DNA from: Branchiostoma floridae
Taxonomy: Eukaryota > Chordata > Leptocardii > Amphioxiformes > Branchiostomatidae
NCBI RefSeq assembly: GCF_000003815.2
Contig: NC_049982.1
Coordinates: 11,931,183 to 11,993,182 of the forward strand
DNA length: 62,000 bases
Direction of reading: 5' to 3'
Shown here: positions 45,781 to 59,100 of the stretch, one piece after another
How the letters are laid out: each line of letters opens with the position of its first letter
Position numbering within the stretch: position 1 is the first letter of the stretch
Position numbers and translations under genes: made by a program
Notes under the pieces: model-generated
Database searches by the model: none
Told to the model about the DNA's origin: nothing
Seen by the model: the letters and a program-made list of their open reading frames with translations, nothing else

Positions 45781-48700
45781 GTCTTTTCTGCTCTCAGTTT
45801 TCAACAAGTTTGCAGCCACTCCGATCAGGTAAGGAACATTTCATTCTGTTTGCACATGGAAGGGTACTTTGCCAAATTATGTGTGTCTTTTTTTACTTCT
45901 GAGTAACTGTGTTCCCGTGCAAAGCTATTGCATAAAAGTGAGCCTGGCAACCCTTTGGTAGTCTCAATCCAACTTGATTCCAAGGCTTTAGGACTTTATA
46001 ACCAAACGTGTCAAAGTCAATGTCATGACAGAGCAGTATAAACCATAAACACCATGAGGCTGACCTGAAACCTGTAGTCACGATGTGGGACTGGATACTA
46101 CATTGCTATGTGATGAAGTTGCATAAGGCAATCAAATATTTATTCATGTTGATCTCCGCATGGGGTAAATTAATTCGTGAAGTTGATGTAATGATGATAG
46201 CTAGGATCTTGGAATGGTTTTTCTATTGAACTTGGTGAAAGCAAGAAGTCTGCAATAATCACAACACTGCATTTCTAGTAACATCACTGAGAGGTTGTCA
46301 TTCCATACCAGGCTTTCTGGAAAAATTGACAAGAGCTGCATGACTGCTCATCTGATTGCTGTATAATTATGATATTATCAGTTTTGACTCTTGCTTTGTC
46401 GTATAACTAGCAGTATGGAGAAGAATTCTGCAACGTTATACATGAAAGAAAAACTGCCTGATAATTATTCAAGTAATGCCATGGCAAGAAGGATTCGTCA
46501 CAGTAGGTAGAAATGACATCATCTGCCATCAGTACCTCATTAAAGTTTGATAAGGTGTGGGCAGTTTCAACTACAGTATCAATAAAAATCTATGCCAGCT
46601 GTCAGATGATTCAGCACTCATATTCCATACTAGTAGTAGTACTCACCTCTTTCATAGGCCTATGACTACTAGTATGAGGTGTAGAGCTCTATTTGATCGC
46701 AGGTTTAGCATTGTCTAGGTTCTTGTCGCATACCAGCACATGTACATGTAGAAGGTAACCTGTGGTCTTCAATGATGACAGAAACATGGATAAACAGTTG
46801 AGAGAATGTTTATTTAGACCCCAATCACACTCAAAGAAAATAATCAGATTAAACGTGAAATCCGATTAAAGTAACCCTATCGGATTACATTTTTAGAACT
46901 TGAGAACGCAACTAATCCGATTGATTTTCTTGTATTGGATTAATTCACATTCCACCTCCTTCAGGTAGATTCGATGGATAGATTTACAGTCTGATTGACC
47001 GGACTGCCGAGTGTAAATGCAAAGTAGATCGAATTCCGGCTGGTTCAGGGAGTCTGCAGTCTCGTTAGCAACTTGTCACACAGATAATCAAAGTTTTTCT
47101 GCCAGTCCGAGTCCGTAATGTACCAAGCACAATATTTTCCCACCAGTCATGGCTCCATTCCCACTCCCATATTGTCCTCTCTACAGAGTCTACTGCTCTT
47201 GCTGTATGCATTACCTGCACTACAGCTAGGCCAATATGCAGAGTCTTGTTTCACAAGCACGAGTTGTAATCAAGGCCCGTTGATCCATTCACTTCCACGG
47301 ATACAGAAGATTCTCTTGAGATGCACGAGCATCAAAAGTTGATGGATTCCCGGCCTACAGCCTATGGATTCCCGGAATTTTGCAAAGGAAAATGATGACA
47401 TTTCTATGAACCAAAATTAATGCTTCAATCAGATTCGTCTGAGGGCACATTAATCAGATGGCCGAAGATCAGTGTGAACACATTTTTTCTAATCTGACAG
47501 AAACATTTTAATTTTATTTTTTTTAGTATGAATGGGGTCTTAGGCATTACTATGCTAACACTAACACCACAGGTTACAACTTCTTCTCTGTTCTCCCCAG
47601 GTGGGCCTGTTGTTTGGTGAAGTCAGTGTGCAGGTTAAGGACTCCATTAGTGACTCACACATCAACTCCAAGACAACAGAGAAAACCATATGTGAGTTAA
47701 GCCTCATACATAGCATACGTAGCATGGATTCAAATCCAGGTAATAGCTACTGGTACATGTTGTTGTGAGCTCCTTTGTCCAGATCAGGAGTTGCGAATCT
47801 CATGCTAGTTATAGCTTTGTATTGTATTGATAAACTTCACTGTCAGTCATAGTGATTTTTAGTCACAATTGATTTGACAATTAACAATGTATTAGAGGGT
47901 GGAGATTGTAATATCTTTAGTCAGTAGTGACAAAGAAATGTTGAGTAGTTTTATACATTGAACCTTATAAGCTTTCTATCAATCAAGAAACCAATGAATC
48001 TTTGGGTTGATTGACAATTCAATAATTACACTTGTTTCTGTTACAATCTTCTACAGGTGTGCTATCCCACCTGCCATGTAACCTACCGCTCAGGTGAGAA
48101 CAAGTTGTCATCTGTCTGTGATTTTTCTTCTTCACAACTACAGTATAGGTTATTGAACAATTTGCATTGACCAGTATCAGATTCTACTGTCAACAGAAGA
48201 ATATCAACCCAAGTCATGTTACCACATTGGTGGTATTATTATTGGAATGTAGACAAATTTCATTGGTGTCTTTTTTATTACAGCTCCAACCTGACAACAG
48301 AAAGTATCAGCAAGGCTATAAATGAAGTGGCCTGTGACAGAGAAAAGGTAAAAAGTCAAAAGAAATGTTGGAATTTTTAAAAAAGTCTACCACATTTTAA
48401 AGTAGAAGGTATTGATGAATTTCCTTTTTCACAAAATTGCACCATACCATAATGATTTTATCTCTCCATCTGACATACAGAATATAGTGGGCTGGTACAG
48501 GTTTCGCAGGAACTCTTCGCCAGAACCGTCGTTATGGGAACGGATCGTCCACAAAAAGCTGTCAGAAACATTGAAAGCTGAGGAAAACATGCTGTTCTGG
48601 CTGTTTACTTACCAGTCCAGCGGTACCGTGTCAACACATGTTACAGACTATACTTTATACCAGCAGAAAGATAGGTGAGTTAGCATTTATTTATCATATT

Positions 48701-50542
48701 GATAAGTAAAGGCCATGCCATAGTGGTATCAGGTAACTTTCTATCAAATTCAAGGACTCAAAAGTACTAATAGTATGACTATACTCCAAGAAACAGCATT
48801 TGGAACTGTAGCAGTTGTAAACAAAAAAGGGTGTACTTAGTGTATTAGGATGCATTGCACAAGTTTGCTTAAATGAATCATCCTTTATAATGATTGCTTG
48901 TTTCCCTTTTTGCAATCTATAACTTTTTTTGTGTGTAAATATACTATTAGATGCAGTAGCAGGATGCTGGCCTAGACATAGAAAAGCATATTGTTTACCT
49001 GTTTAAGTTTAAAAGTTTTTCTGGCTGTAGGAGATTGCAGGCCATTCCCCACGCTGTGGTGAACCTTGGGGACACGTCACATGACCACTATCGAATGAGC
49101 TCGGCAGGAGCGCTCAGCACAGATTTAGGCATGCTTGGAGTATTTAAGAAATACAGGTGTGTCATTCAGTTCTACTTCACTTAGACTGTTAGGTGCAACA
49201 GCCGTCATGCAGCTTGACAGTTACTAGTAGCATCTTGGTTTTGGTTTCTGGTCCTTCTGTTAGATTTGTTGATGGTCATTTTGTCAACAGTTTTGTATGT
49301 CTTTACATACAGGTGTTAACTATCCAATACAAACCTTTCGCATTCGAGTCCTGTAATCACAGAATTAAATCTTAGAGTAATGATGAAGGTGGTGTCCTTT
49401 CTTCATGCTTAAATCATGAATTTTTTCAAGACGTTTCATGTTTTTTTATTTGTTGATTGTTTTATTTTTATTTTATTAGGGACCGTCTTGTGGATGGTGA
49501 AGGTCAACTTTGTGAAGTTTCCATCATGAACCAGATGAACTCAGCTCTTCAGGCACAGCTCATGGTAAGACATCCACTCTGCTCTACATCCTGCTCTTTA
49601 CTTTACCTGCTAATCACTTTTACAATATCAAGATTTGAACAAAGTAGCACCAAGACTTAGATGTTCTTGTGAGAACATCTGTTTTGAGATACTGAATAAA
49701 TGGGAAATAGGAGTACACATAGACTGCAGTTTAAAAAAATCTGCTACCAATAGTGACCTTTACCCTTCATGTTGCTGTTTTGAGACTTTGATTTTTTTAG
49801 GTGTCCCCAGATAACTTTGTACATGTGCATGCAATGGACTATTAAAGCTCTAAAGTCATCCATACTTTTGTCCCTGCAGGGTCTATGTGACTCAGTACAC
49901 CAAGGGGAGAAGGAGGCAAGTGTTCTAGAAGAACAGGTAGCCCAGTTGCAAAGTGTTTTGAGGAAAGCAATGGAACAAAAAGAACAGCAACAACCAAGTG
50001 TGCTTATCCCAGAAAAGGTTGACATTAGCAAAACAGAGCAACTGGAAGCAGGGCATGTAGCAGCTGATGGGAGAGATGTTGCCATGGAAACAGATGAGAA
50101 AATCAGCCCATTGGCTGATCAGCTGAGGAAAATTGCAGGGCAAGCAAAAGATGTTACAATGGAAAACAGGAAAACACCAAAGATGGACAGGAAGGAGGTT
50201 AGGAAGGAGTCTGAACCAAGAACGAGAAGGAAAAATAGGAAGAGCAGTGAGACAGAGAAGGGGAGGGAGGGAGACTCTTTTAGCAACCTTGTGTCAGAGA
50301 TGAGGTCAAAGGTTCAGACACCAGGTACTCAAAGGCAGCACAGCAGGCAGAGAGGCAGCAGGCAGATCCAGGAGGAAGAACCCATGGAGTCCGGTATGTC
50401 CGACAACATAGACAGTGAGACTGACATTGAGACAGAAGACTCCCAAAAGAGCTCACAATCAACCAGGAAGGATGAGGAGGTGCAACTTGTGTCAAGTGAT
50501 GATGAGACAGACATGGAGACATCAAGCTCACCTGTGTTTTAA
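45754..50542 (+). CDS. ABRAXAS1: Abraxas 1 (BRCA1-A complex subunit, complete, 8 exons, 444 aa)
   Basis: Coding exons: 45754-45828, 47601-47691, 48057-48093, 48284-48347, 48481-48674, 49031-49156, 49480-49564, 49880-50542 (1335 nt, phases consistent). Family role: a scaffold that pairs with the deubiquitinase BRCC36 and RAP80 and bridges BRCA1 to ubiquitin-marked DNA breaks in the nucleus. Seen here: an MPN- domain (about 1-160) with GLLFGEV and VGWYRFRR, the latter standing where BRCC36 has its HSH metal ligands, so it is catalytically dead; a coiled-coil-like stretch (about 200-265, EEQVAQLQSVLRKAMEQKEQ); a charged Lys/Arg/Glu/Ser tail; and a C-terminal SPVF. That S-P-x-F ending marks Abraxas 1 rather than Abraxas 2. 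Human Abraxas 1 is 409 aa. The last exon carries half of the protein. Confidence 0.95.
46817..47539. mobile_element. Harbinger-like element, copy 3 (degenerate)
   Basis: It starts GACCCC and ends GGGGTC with TTA on both sides (46814-46816 and 47540-47542). Several AATCCGATT-like words lie near the ends, as in copy 1. At 723 bp it is more diverged than copies 1 and 2. It lies in Abraxas intron 1, and its right end is about 60 bases upstream of exon 2. Confidence 0.75.
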
Positions 50543-51136
50543 GATTTTGTATAAAAGGTTTTAAGAATGATTGGATACAAGTCGTACAATATGTGATATC
50601 AAGGCTACAGTTAAGGTTCAGACTGATTTGGGATTCCAGTTGAAGACACAATTTTTGTACATAGTGCATTCATCATGTGTTACATGTACATCATCAGTGT
50701 CATGAAGTTTTGCTCAATTGTCTTGGATATTTTTCAGGGTTAGTTCTATAATGTTCTATTGTATCATGTCAGTGACAGTGATGTTGAAGAGATCCTGTGC
50801 AAAATTGTAAACTGAGTCACCAAGTCTCTACTTTAAGTAACTGCCGTTCTTTGAATTCTAGTAAGGAAATCAACTTATAGAGGATTAGCCATGAAAGAAA
50901 CCATGAACGAACATTTGGGCCACAGGAGTTGCAAGGGCAAATGTGTGATCAAGGTTGTTCCAGAGTATACTGTATGATGGAAAACATGTCCCCCTGCCTT
51001 CCATTGTGTGCTCTATATTATAGCATCCCACGGTTATAGAGTTATGGTGTTATTGAGATGGAATCTACTCAGATTTACTGTTTGATTGGAAGTCAGTAAG
51101 TAACAGAACATAGAACACAAAAAGTAACATGACATA

Positions 51137-51714
51137 CGAGGGGCGTGCAATTAGTAATGGTCCTGACCCATTTCCCATAGCAGGAGATTAATGAAACTTG
51201 GCACAGTTATTAGTCTTTGTCTTCATAGGAATCACCCAGAGTTATGCATTTCTCCCATCGTTTGATGCAGCTCTGGACACCGATTTTGTAGGACACCCCA
51301 GGTTGGTCCTCCAACTGATGCCTCATCAATGGCACAAGAGGGACGACCAGGTCTGGGAGCTGTTTCCACAGACTTCCAGCCACGTTTGAATTCAGGATGC
51401 CAGCGTTTTACAAGGTCATATGATGGGGCATCATCACCATAAGTTTCATTTATTTCATCAAAAGTCTTCTTTGGTGTGCGTCCTTTCAAATACAAAAACC
51501 GGATCACTGCGCGACACTCAACTGGTTCCATTTCACACCTGGTCCATTTCGCACCTGACTAAGTTCAAACACCAGTAAATCAGAAACCACAATTAGTTCA
51601 GAGCTGTCTTTTGCAACATAACCCATAGAGATATGAATTATTACACAGACAAAATTTCATTTAGATCAGACAACTGGAAGTGGGTCAGGACCATTACTTA
51701 TTGCACGCCCCTCG
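51137..51714 (-). mobile_element. Mariner-type element, internally deleted (578 bp)
   Basis: Terminal inverted repeats of about 34 bp (CGAGGGGCGTGCAAT start, one mismatch) are flanked by TA on both sides, the mariner/Tc1 target duplication. The minus strand keeps the N-terminal helix-turn-helix part of a mariner transposase (51531-51232): AVIRFLYLKGRTPKKTF, ETYGDDAPSY and VKRW..EFKRG. The catalytic DDD part is gone, so it cannot move itself. It probably lies in the Abraxas 3' UTR. Confidence 0.92.
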
Positions 51715-52408
51715 TACATCAGGTACAAGACTTAGTAAAAGCTGAAGCATTGTAATGTTGGAAATGAAAGCCAGACTGTGCTTTTGTATTTTATGTACTT
51801 TCACCTCTTTGTACTTAATTACATGACATTGTACATATAGGCATATGGAAGAGAAAATACAGCAGGAAGGAGCAACTTATGTTAGGTCTGTGGTCATTTT
51901 TAAGAACATTTAGGAAAGTATTGTGAACTTATCTTTGTAATATTGTATCTAGATACATGTATAAGGTTGTGATTGATCATAAAAGACCCTTCTAACAGCA
52001 TATATGACTGGAGTAAATAATTGTGTTCATATATTGATACTGATCCTGAATTGTAGAAGATGAGAACCAATATGTAGACTGCAACTGTTACAGATATTGG
52101 GAGATGTGTGTTTCTTATCATACTGGTCCTGACACCCAGTTTATGCTAATATGCCTAACTGTGCCATGTGCCTTTTATGTCCACAGGTATGTAATCTGTT
52201 AAAAAAAAAGGTGCTTTCTTTGTGGCCATATGGCCAGCAGTTGTACTTACATGTAGAACTGACTTGTGTCGATTATCCACATGCAAGGCTGTTAAACAGA
52301 GTTATTTTCATATTTGAAGTATGTTTTGTATGAAATATTCAAGTTTTTTATCTTCTGATAATGTTCGTGTAAGAGATAACGTCTTAGATCGTATGGAAGT
52401 GTAGGTGG

Positions 52409-52414
52409 AATAAA
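52409..52414 (+). terminator. Candidate poly(A) signal AATAAA for Abraxas
   Basis: Lies 1.87 kb after the stop, followed by a GTGTG-containing stretch within about 30 bases. If used, the mariner element is part of the 3' UTR. No nearer canonical hexamer was noticed. Confidence 0.35.
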
Positions 52415-55012
52415 GCATCCCGAAGTCAAGTCACGGTGTGAACACAATATATACAAATTATATACCATGAAAACAATTAAATTTCTGTAAGTCACATACA
52501 CCAATTTCATTTCTTGGCTCTCTTGCATTGACCCTATAGGCTATACCCCAGACTTCTTGCTTTCAGTCTGCTGTCTTTTAACCTAAGATAAATCCACAAA
52601 CATGACACAAAGAAACTTGCTGAATAGCCTGGAAAAGTTCATTTCTTGAACCTCAACCTTCTAAATTTCAGACAATATCTAACGTTAACATTTGAGTTTA
52701 AAACACCATGGTTCATATCGTACTGATGAAGTTGGTAAACTGGGGAATGTTTTCACAGTTTGAGGTGGTGGGTATGACTCTGAAACTATCGATGAACAAT
52801 CACATGTTCCCACATAGCAGCTCAGGCGGGTGTATTGTAGTTCTGCCCTTACAGTTGTTTCTGTACTAGTCTCAGCAGCCCTTATTTGGAAGGGGGAGTG
52901 CTGAATCACATTTTCAATGTATGGACCAAGTTCTTGCTGGGAATACTAGTATCATATTTGCTGCGAATCAGCACTTCCCTCCAAAAAAATAAATGCCACC
53001 ACTCTGAAGGCTGCGAGGAAAGCTGTTTCTTTGCACAATGCTTCTTGCTGTACACTGAATCATGACGAGTACAAATTACTAGTAATTTTTGTAGCTAAGT
53101 TATGGCATCATGGGTCTATGTGGTCTCCATTTCCTAGTGTTTAAGTCACCCATTACATAGTAGATCTCATTTATCACTGTGAAATGCTATTTTAAAACTT
53201 CTATAAAAATCCTCACAATGACCTTTTTTTCAGTCATTATCAATATCTCTTGTCAGGCATGAAAAGAAGAGAGGCTTTTGCATTGAGTTATTATAGGTTG
53301 CTGGAAAAATGCAACCTAGGGAGCAAACTGTACTCTATGGCTGGCTAAATACACTGCCAATACTATTATTCAATGTATTGGTCAATTTCTAATTTTTCAA
53401 GCAACCTATATTGTCTGCTAAAGACAATCAAAATATGACACTGTTTCTGAATAGTGGATAATTACAAAAGATATTTGCAAAAATAAGATGAAACTTCTAC
53501 AATGCAATATTGCAGCTAACTTACATCTCCTATTTTCTATCCACAATGTACATGGTTGTATTGCTTTTTTACCTACCGATGCAGCATAAGTTAAAATTAC
53601 GTGCACACAAGTGTGTATATACAGGCACTAGTGCCCAGTGCATCAAATTTCATAATGTACGAGATAGCTACATGTAGATATCATAGAGCACAAAATGCAA
53701 ATTAAAAAAATAGATCAGCCCACCTAGATTACCAAATAAAGACATGACATCCTGTAATGATAAAGCAACATTCAGATAGCATATGATGTAACATGTCGGT
53801 ACATCATGATACCTATTGCAAAGCTTGTAAAGGAATTTTATCAAAGATGCCTTCTTTAATGGCTTGGGTAGACAGCATTTTGTTTTATCAATTAAATTTT
53901 TCTGCACATGATTTCATACTATTTGGTGAGCTATATGATTCACAAAATTGTTGACAAGGGAAACATGAAAACTTAGATGCTGACTGCCTTTAAGTACAGC
54001 AGATTAAAAGGTGTGAATTACACAATCTTGCGTTTATGATACAAACATTTTTGACACTTTTGGTTGTTTGAGTGTCCATTAAAAGAGATAGGCCTTATTA
54101 ACTGTAATATACAATGGCCATGCATAAAATCGTGTTCACAAATTAGTTTAAAAACAGGCAAACATAACTAGTTCTGCTCCTAGTATATTCTGAGCCACAG
54201 CTATTAGTACTGTTATGTTCCACAATGTATATTACAAAAATTAAAAATTGACATACCTCAAATTTTTAATGAGTTAACTACTGAAAAATAGTGCATTTCA
54301 GATCTTCTGATGCTTTCCTAAGGTACACAACTGGTAGACAACAGTATGATAAAACTGTTGTAGTATATGTGTTCAATCAACTATGTCCATTTTAAGTCTT
54401 ATGCCAATTTCAGGTACAGGTGTCTCAAATACAAGTAACTAAGTGAAGGCATCTTATGTGGTGAAACAGGCTTTCCCGTTCTTAGGTGGAACTTGCCATA
54501 CAAAATTTGGTCCCTTGGGTAAAAATGTTGAGTATGGTGTATGTGCATCAACACATGTGGATCAACAGAGCATATCAGACTTATCATCAGACAAACCAAT
54601 TTCAGTCTGAGAACAAAAAATTCTACCATCATCTTAGAGGATGGCTTTCCTTCAAGCCAATGTGTACATAGACTATCTATGAACACTATATACCAAATGG
54701 TCATCATATTTTTTACAGTATCTACAGAATTACCTTCTGTTGCTCTCAACGATCTGTATTTTACTAAGTAGTCTTACATAACTTATGTAGTCTGTTTGAG
54801 CAGCCAGAAATATCTAACAAGTTTTGTTCTAGATATTGACTACATTGTACAAACTGCCAAAACTACCCATTGAACTGGGTCACCAAGAAAAGGCACTAGG
54901 GCACATCCAAACTTGTTCTTAGATGTACCCCTTTAGGGGGAGTTCTTACTTTGACACTGGCCTTGACATTGTAGACAGCCCTTACTTACCCTGCTATATC
55001 TTTAAGTTATGG

Positions 55013-56196
55013 TCAGTAATTTTTGTAGACGGCTTCTGTCAGCTTGGTTTTCCCTCCTTGTGACAGCAGAATGTCGTGTGTTTGGTGGAACTCAATCAGG
55101 TCTGGCACACTGTAGAAGGTCTGGGGATACAGGCATAGAGAACCATGGTATAACAAAGAGATATAAAATGTAGAGGATAAGTTGTAATGTAATGTCTTTC
55201 CCAAAGAAGTAAAAAAGGCAGGTTTAAGAATGTGGATTTACTTATTTCTACATTTTCCCTCTACCTTGTAATGTATTAGTTCTTCTAAAACACATATTAC
55301 ACAGAATATACAGGCAAAGCAAAATGTCACATTATCAGACTCTGAGGCGTTTTACTCACATCCTCATCCTCCTTCTCAGTGCCCAGGGCGTACTTCTGGT
55401 CTGACCGGTAACGGATCTGAACTTTCTTGATGGCATTCTGGTAGATAAGAGCCAAAGTGTATGGCATACTGGGGTTCTTTGTGCTCTTCCTGATCAAGAA
55501 TGCTCCATCCTATAAAGACATACATGGTGAAACCATTATTATATAAGAAGAATTAGTAAGAACAAATTAATCAGACCTGTAAGGCTCTCAAACATGAGTC
55601 TGAATTTTTGTCAACTTCATTTACAGCTTCTCCGTCATGCTTTCTGTCTTGCATCATGCTGTTCTAATGTAACGGGAAAGTAAGCAATAAGAATTCATCA
55701 TCATCAGAATTAAGAGGACAAATGCTGTCAATTTTTCATGTATTTCTTGGTATACCACTATTACTTCATATTACTTTTCTTCAAAGCAGAAAGTTCAGAC
55801 CACACCTGGGATTGTACAAGTTTGATGAACATGTTTATGAAGGTTAAACATCTGGGTGAACAATAATATTTCAAGGTAATTCAATCTACAACACTGAAGA
55901 AGAGTGATGGATATCACTTAAAACATCCAGTAAATCAGCAAGGAGCTCCTTACTTAGTTGTACGGATTTGATTGCCTTTAAACTTTGACTAACCTTCCCA
56001 TGTTCCCTCAGAGCAGCACTAGCCTGTTTCTGCTCCACCTCCCCATGGTACCACGGGAACTCGTACAGCCCACCTTGGAGAGGCTCTGGCTCTGGTAGCG
56101 GTGCACTGGGGACGGGTTTCCTCCCCTGGCTGGGTGGGGGTGGGGGGCCACGGTCTGCCCCAGGGGGTGGGGGAAGACGATCAGAATTTTTCCTGC
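55013..56196 (-). other. BLNK: SH2 domain exons of the adaptor
   Basis: Three exons (56196-55994, 55509-55360, 55120-55013) encode PPPPPSQGRK, WYHGEVEQKQASAAL, DGAFLIRKS, VQIRYRSDQKYALGTEK and DLIEFHQTHDIL, ending in EAVYKNY-stop. FLIRKS and PYTL followed by YALG match the BLNK SH2 more closely than Src-type SH2 domains. The Arg of FLIRKS would bind phosphotyrosine. Confidence 0.9.
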
Positions 56197-59100
56197 CTGT
56201 AAAACAAAATTTTTACACAATTACGTAATGTGTTATAGTATGGCAGATTATACAGCCAGTGCCAGCCATTGGAGGCCATGTTTAAATATACTGAAATAAG
56301 GCTTCATAAATATACTGACCCAAATTTCAATCTTTCAAATCCCGTTGCACCAAATTAAAGTTAAAAGTTAATATCTAAGCACAGGAAACAAGGGGTTGTC
56401 CAACTCTCTGAAAATATCAAAGGCATGCCAACCTCTTGTCTTTGCCTTAGTACTGGGTATAGATGCTATTGGGGGTGGAGGCGGGGGTACCAGTCCCCGC
56501 CGTCCTGGGAGGGCAGGGGGTCCCCCAGGGAGGTCCAGTCTCTGTCCAGGGAGGAGCTCATCATGTATGGAGTCTCCGGATGCAGATGATGCAGAGGAAT
56601 GTGATGCTCTCTTGTCTGCAAATGATTCTGCAGAGCATGAGATGACGTGTAAGAAAAGTAAAATGTACAATTTAAATTGTCTGGTTGACAGAACAGAGTT
56701 TCCTTCAAATGAACCAGGTAAAGTCACAATAAGTGCAAAACTGAATTCATAGTTTCATCCAACACTTGTTAGAGCAAAAAGCCCACAAATAACAAGAATT
56801 TGTAGCTAATTATGTCCATCTACTGCCCCAAATCATAAAAATCCAATGTTCCTTAAATTTGTTGAGTAACCTCTTCCAAAGACCCTAATGAAACCTTCCT
56901 AGCTCCAAAAGCCATTGATTAAGATATCAACAAGACCATAGCATGTATTGAAGAGATGATACAAAAACCACAGCAATTCTAAGAAAGGCTACTTGGAGGT
57001 TCCAAAATCAATCAAAATCTTCATCTTCACCTAGTACATATCATCACAATCCATATGTCATTTATTGAGTTATACAGGCCACATTCAGTTACCAAAATCA
57101 GCCTAGGCAACGATCTGTCACACCTAACTTCAACACATCATGCTACAATGTATCAGCAATCATTCCTGAGTCATCATTTGAGATGTCATCCGGATACATT
57201 CCACCAGCTTTGGACCAGTCTTGCTGTAAAAAAAAATTTTTTCTTGAGGTCTGTTCAGGAAGATTCTATTCCTTACCTGATGATGCAGCTGAGCTGGAGG
57301 AGGTTGTAGAGGCAACTGATAATGTGGATGTCCGAGGAGATTGGTCTGAAAGAAAAAAGCTTTTTAGATGGAAAAATAGCCTTGTTGAACCACTATTTTG
57401 ACATTTTTTGTTGTCTGAATCCTTCGACTTTACACATTGAAAAAATACTGTTACAGTATTGTTTTTATGATATTGCCATAAGATGACCTGCTATCACTTT
57501 TAAACATTTAAATTTTTACATGCCTTGAGGATATTGTCTAACTTGTCATTTCCTCAAGGTCAGTGACTTGGATACTTACGAGCACTTCTGGTGCCTCGAG
57601 GTGGCGGTGACATGCCAGGACTCATGGGCAGGTCCTGCTTCTCAAACATGCTGGCCAGCCCAGAAACTTTGCTTGTCACGGGTCCTGGAGACTTTGGGGG
57701 AGTGGCCTCTTGCCTTGCCTCAAACTGTGATGCTATTCTGTTCACCCCGGCTGTCCTGCTCTGAGAAGGCACTGCAGGGGGAGTCTGCTTCCATTTTGGT
57801 ACTGAAGGCTGTGGAGAGGGCGATGATTCAGGTGTAGGCTGCTTCCATTTTGGTACTGAAGGCTGGGGAGAGGGCGATGATTCAGGTTTAGGCTGCTTCC
57901 ATTTTGGTACTGAAGGCTGGGGAGAGGGCGATGATTCAGGTGTAGGCTGCTTCCATTTTGGTACTGAAGGCTGTGGAGTGGACGACGGTTCAGTCTGCTT
58001 CCATTTTGGTGTCGAAGGCTTCAGCTGTGAGGGTTTGACATTTGATGCTGTCTCAACTGGCGGCCATTTTACTCCGGGCTTTTTCCCAGAGGCAAGAGGT
58101 GACGTTACATGCGTCTGCTTCACAGGGAACTTTGGAGGTCCACCGGAAAAGGGAGACTCCGGTTTTGTGCTGGGGCTGGGGAGTGGGGGTGGTCTGGTGG
58201 ATTTGGCACTGGTTGGCAGTTTGGGAGCCTGTCTTGTGTCCGGTGTGGGATTTGGAAGGACTTTGTTCATAGTCGTCATGTGTGAAGTAGGGCCGGGCTT
58301 GGTTGGCTTTGGAGGGAGTGCAGGGGGAGGCTCATCATCTGGTGGGGGTGGCAGAGGCTTCCTACTGACATCGGGAGGGCCTGCACTCTGGGGTGGACGA
58401 CCAGATGAGGGGAAAGATTCTACAACACAAAGAAGAAGAAATATTACTCCTTACAATGTACTTGCTTTGACACTGAAGTCTGCAACAGGTGTTTCTGATG
58501 CCACTGATGCATTTCAATCTACATGAAGATTTAGCTTCCTTTTACCTTCTACAAACTTAAAAGTCTGTAACTGCCCTTCAAGTTTCAACTAATCACAAAT
58601 TCAACTTGTAAAAAACATTTTTAGAAGTTTTGAAAGTATAGAAAGCCTTTTGAAACCTCATGTTTTAGCATGAATGTGGTAATTGCTTTAATTTCTTTAT
58701 TCTTCGACTTCCGAAAATTCAACATGAAGATCTGAGAATGTTCTTAAGCAAAACAGACATACAAAATGAAGGTCTGGAATAAATTTTCCACCTACCACTT
58801 TCAGGCACTTCATACTCCTCTTCAGGCCCCTGGAAAAAGAAAAAGAGGCAATGATTATTAATTTTAATGCGTACATGTATCACCAAACCAGATCTCTGAC
58901 CTTGCCAGCAACAGGAAAAATGGAGGAAACTTTGTCACCTACGTAGAAGTGGACCGATGATGATGATGATGATGATGATGTTTCACCACCATGACACAAC
59001 AAGAAAGGTGTACAATACTGTGATGTCATGGGACATGTTGATAGTGATATCAGGGATCAGTTAACCGAACATCAACTGTCATAATAATACTGCCACATCA

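Larger units (their letters stand above)
50543..55012. other. Abraxas 3' region and interval to the SH2-adaptor gene
   Basis: No coding exon is recognised in 4.5 kb between the Abraxas stop (+) and the adaptor stop (-). It contains the mariner derivative and a poly(A) candidate at 52409. The genes are tail to tail. Confidence 0.6.

Noticed and set aside
49744-50085. 113-codon open frame opposite the last Abraxas exon
   Set aside because: Minus-strand shadow of the Abraxas exon 8 coding sequence.
57978-58526. Gly-rich 182-codon open frame on the plus strand
   Set aside because: Antisense of the proline-rich exon of the adaptor; composition follows from that exon.
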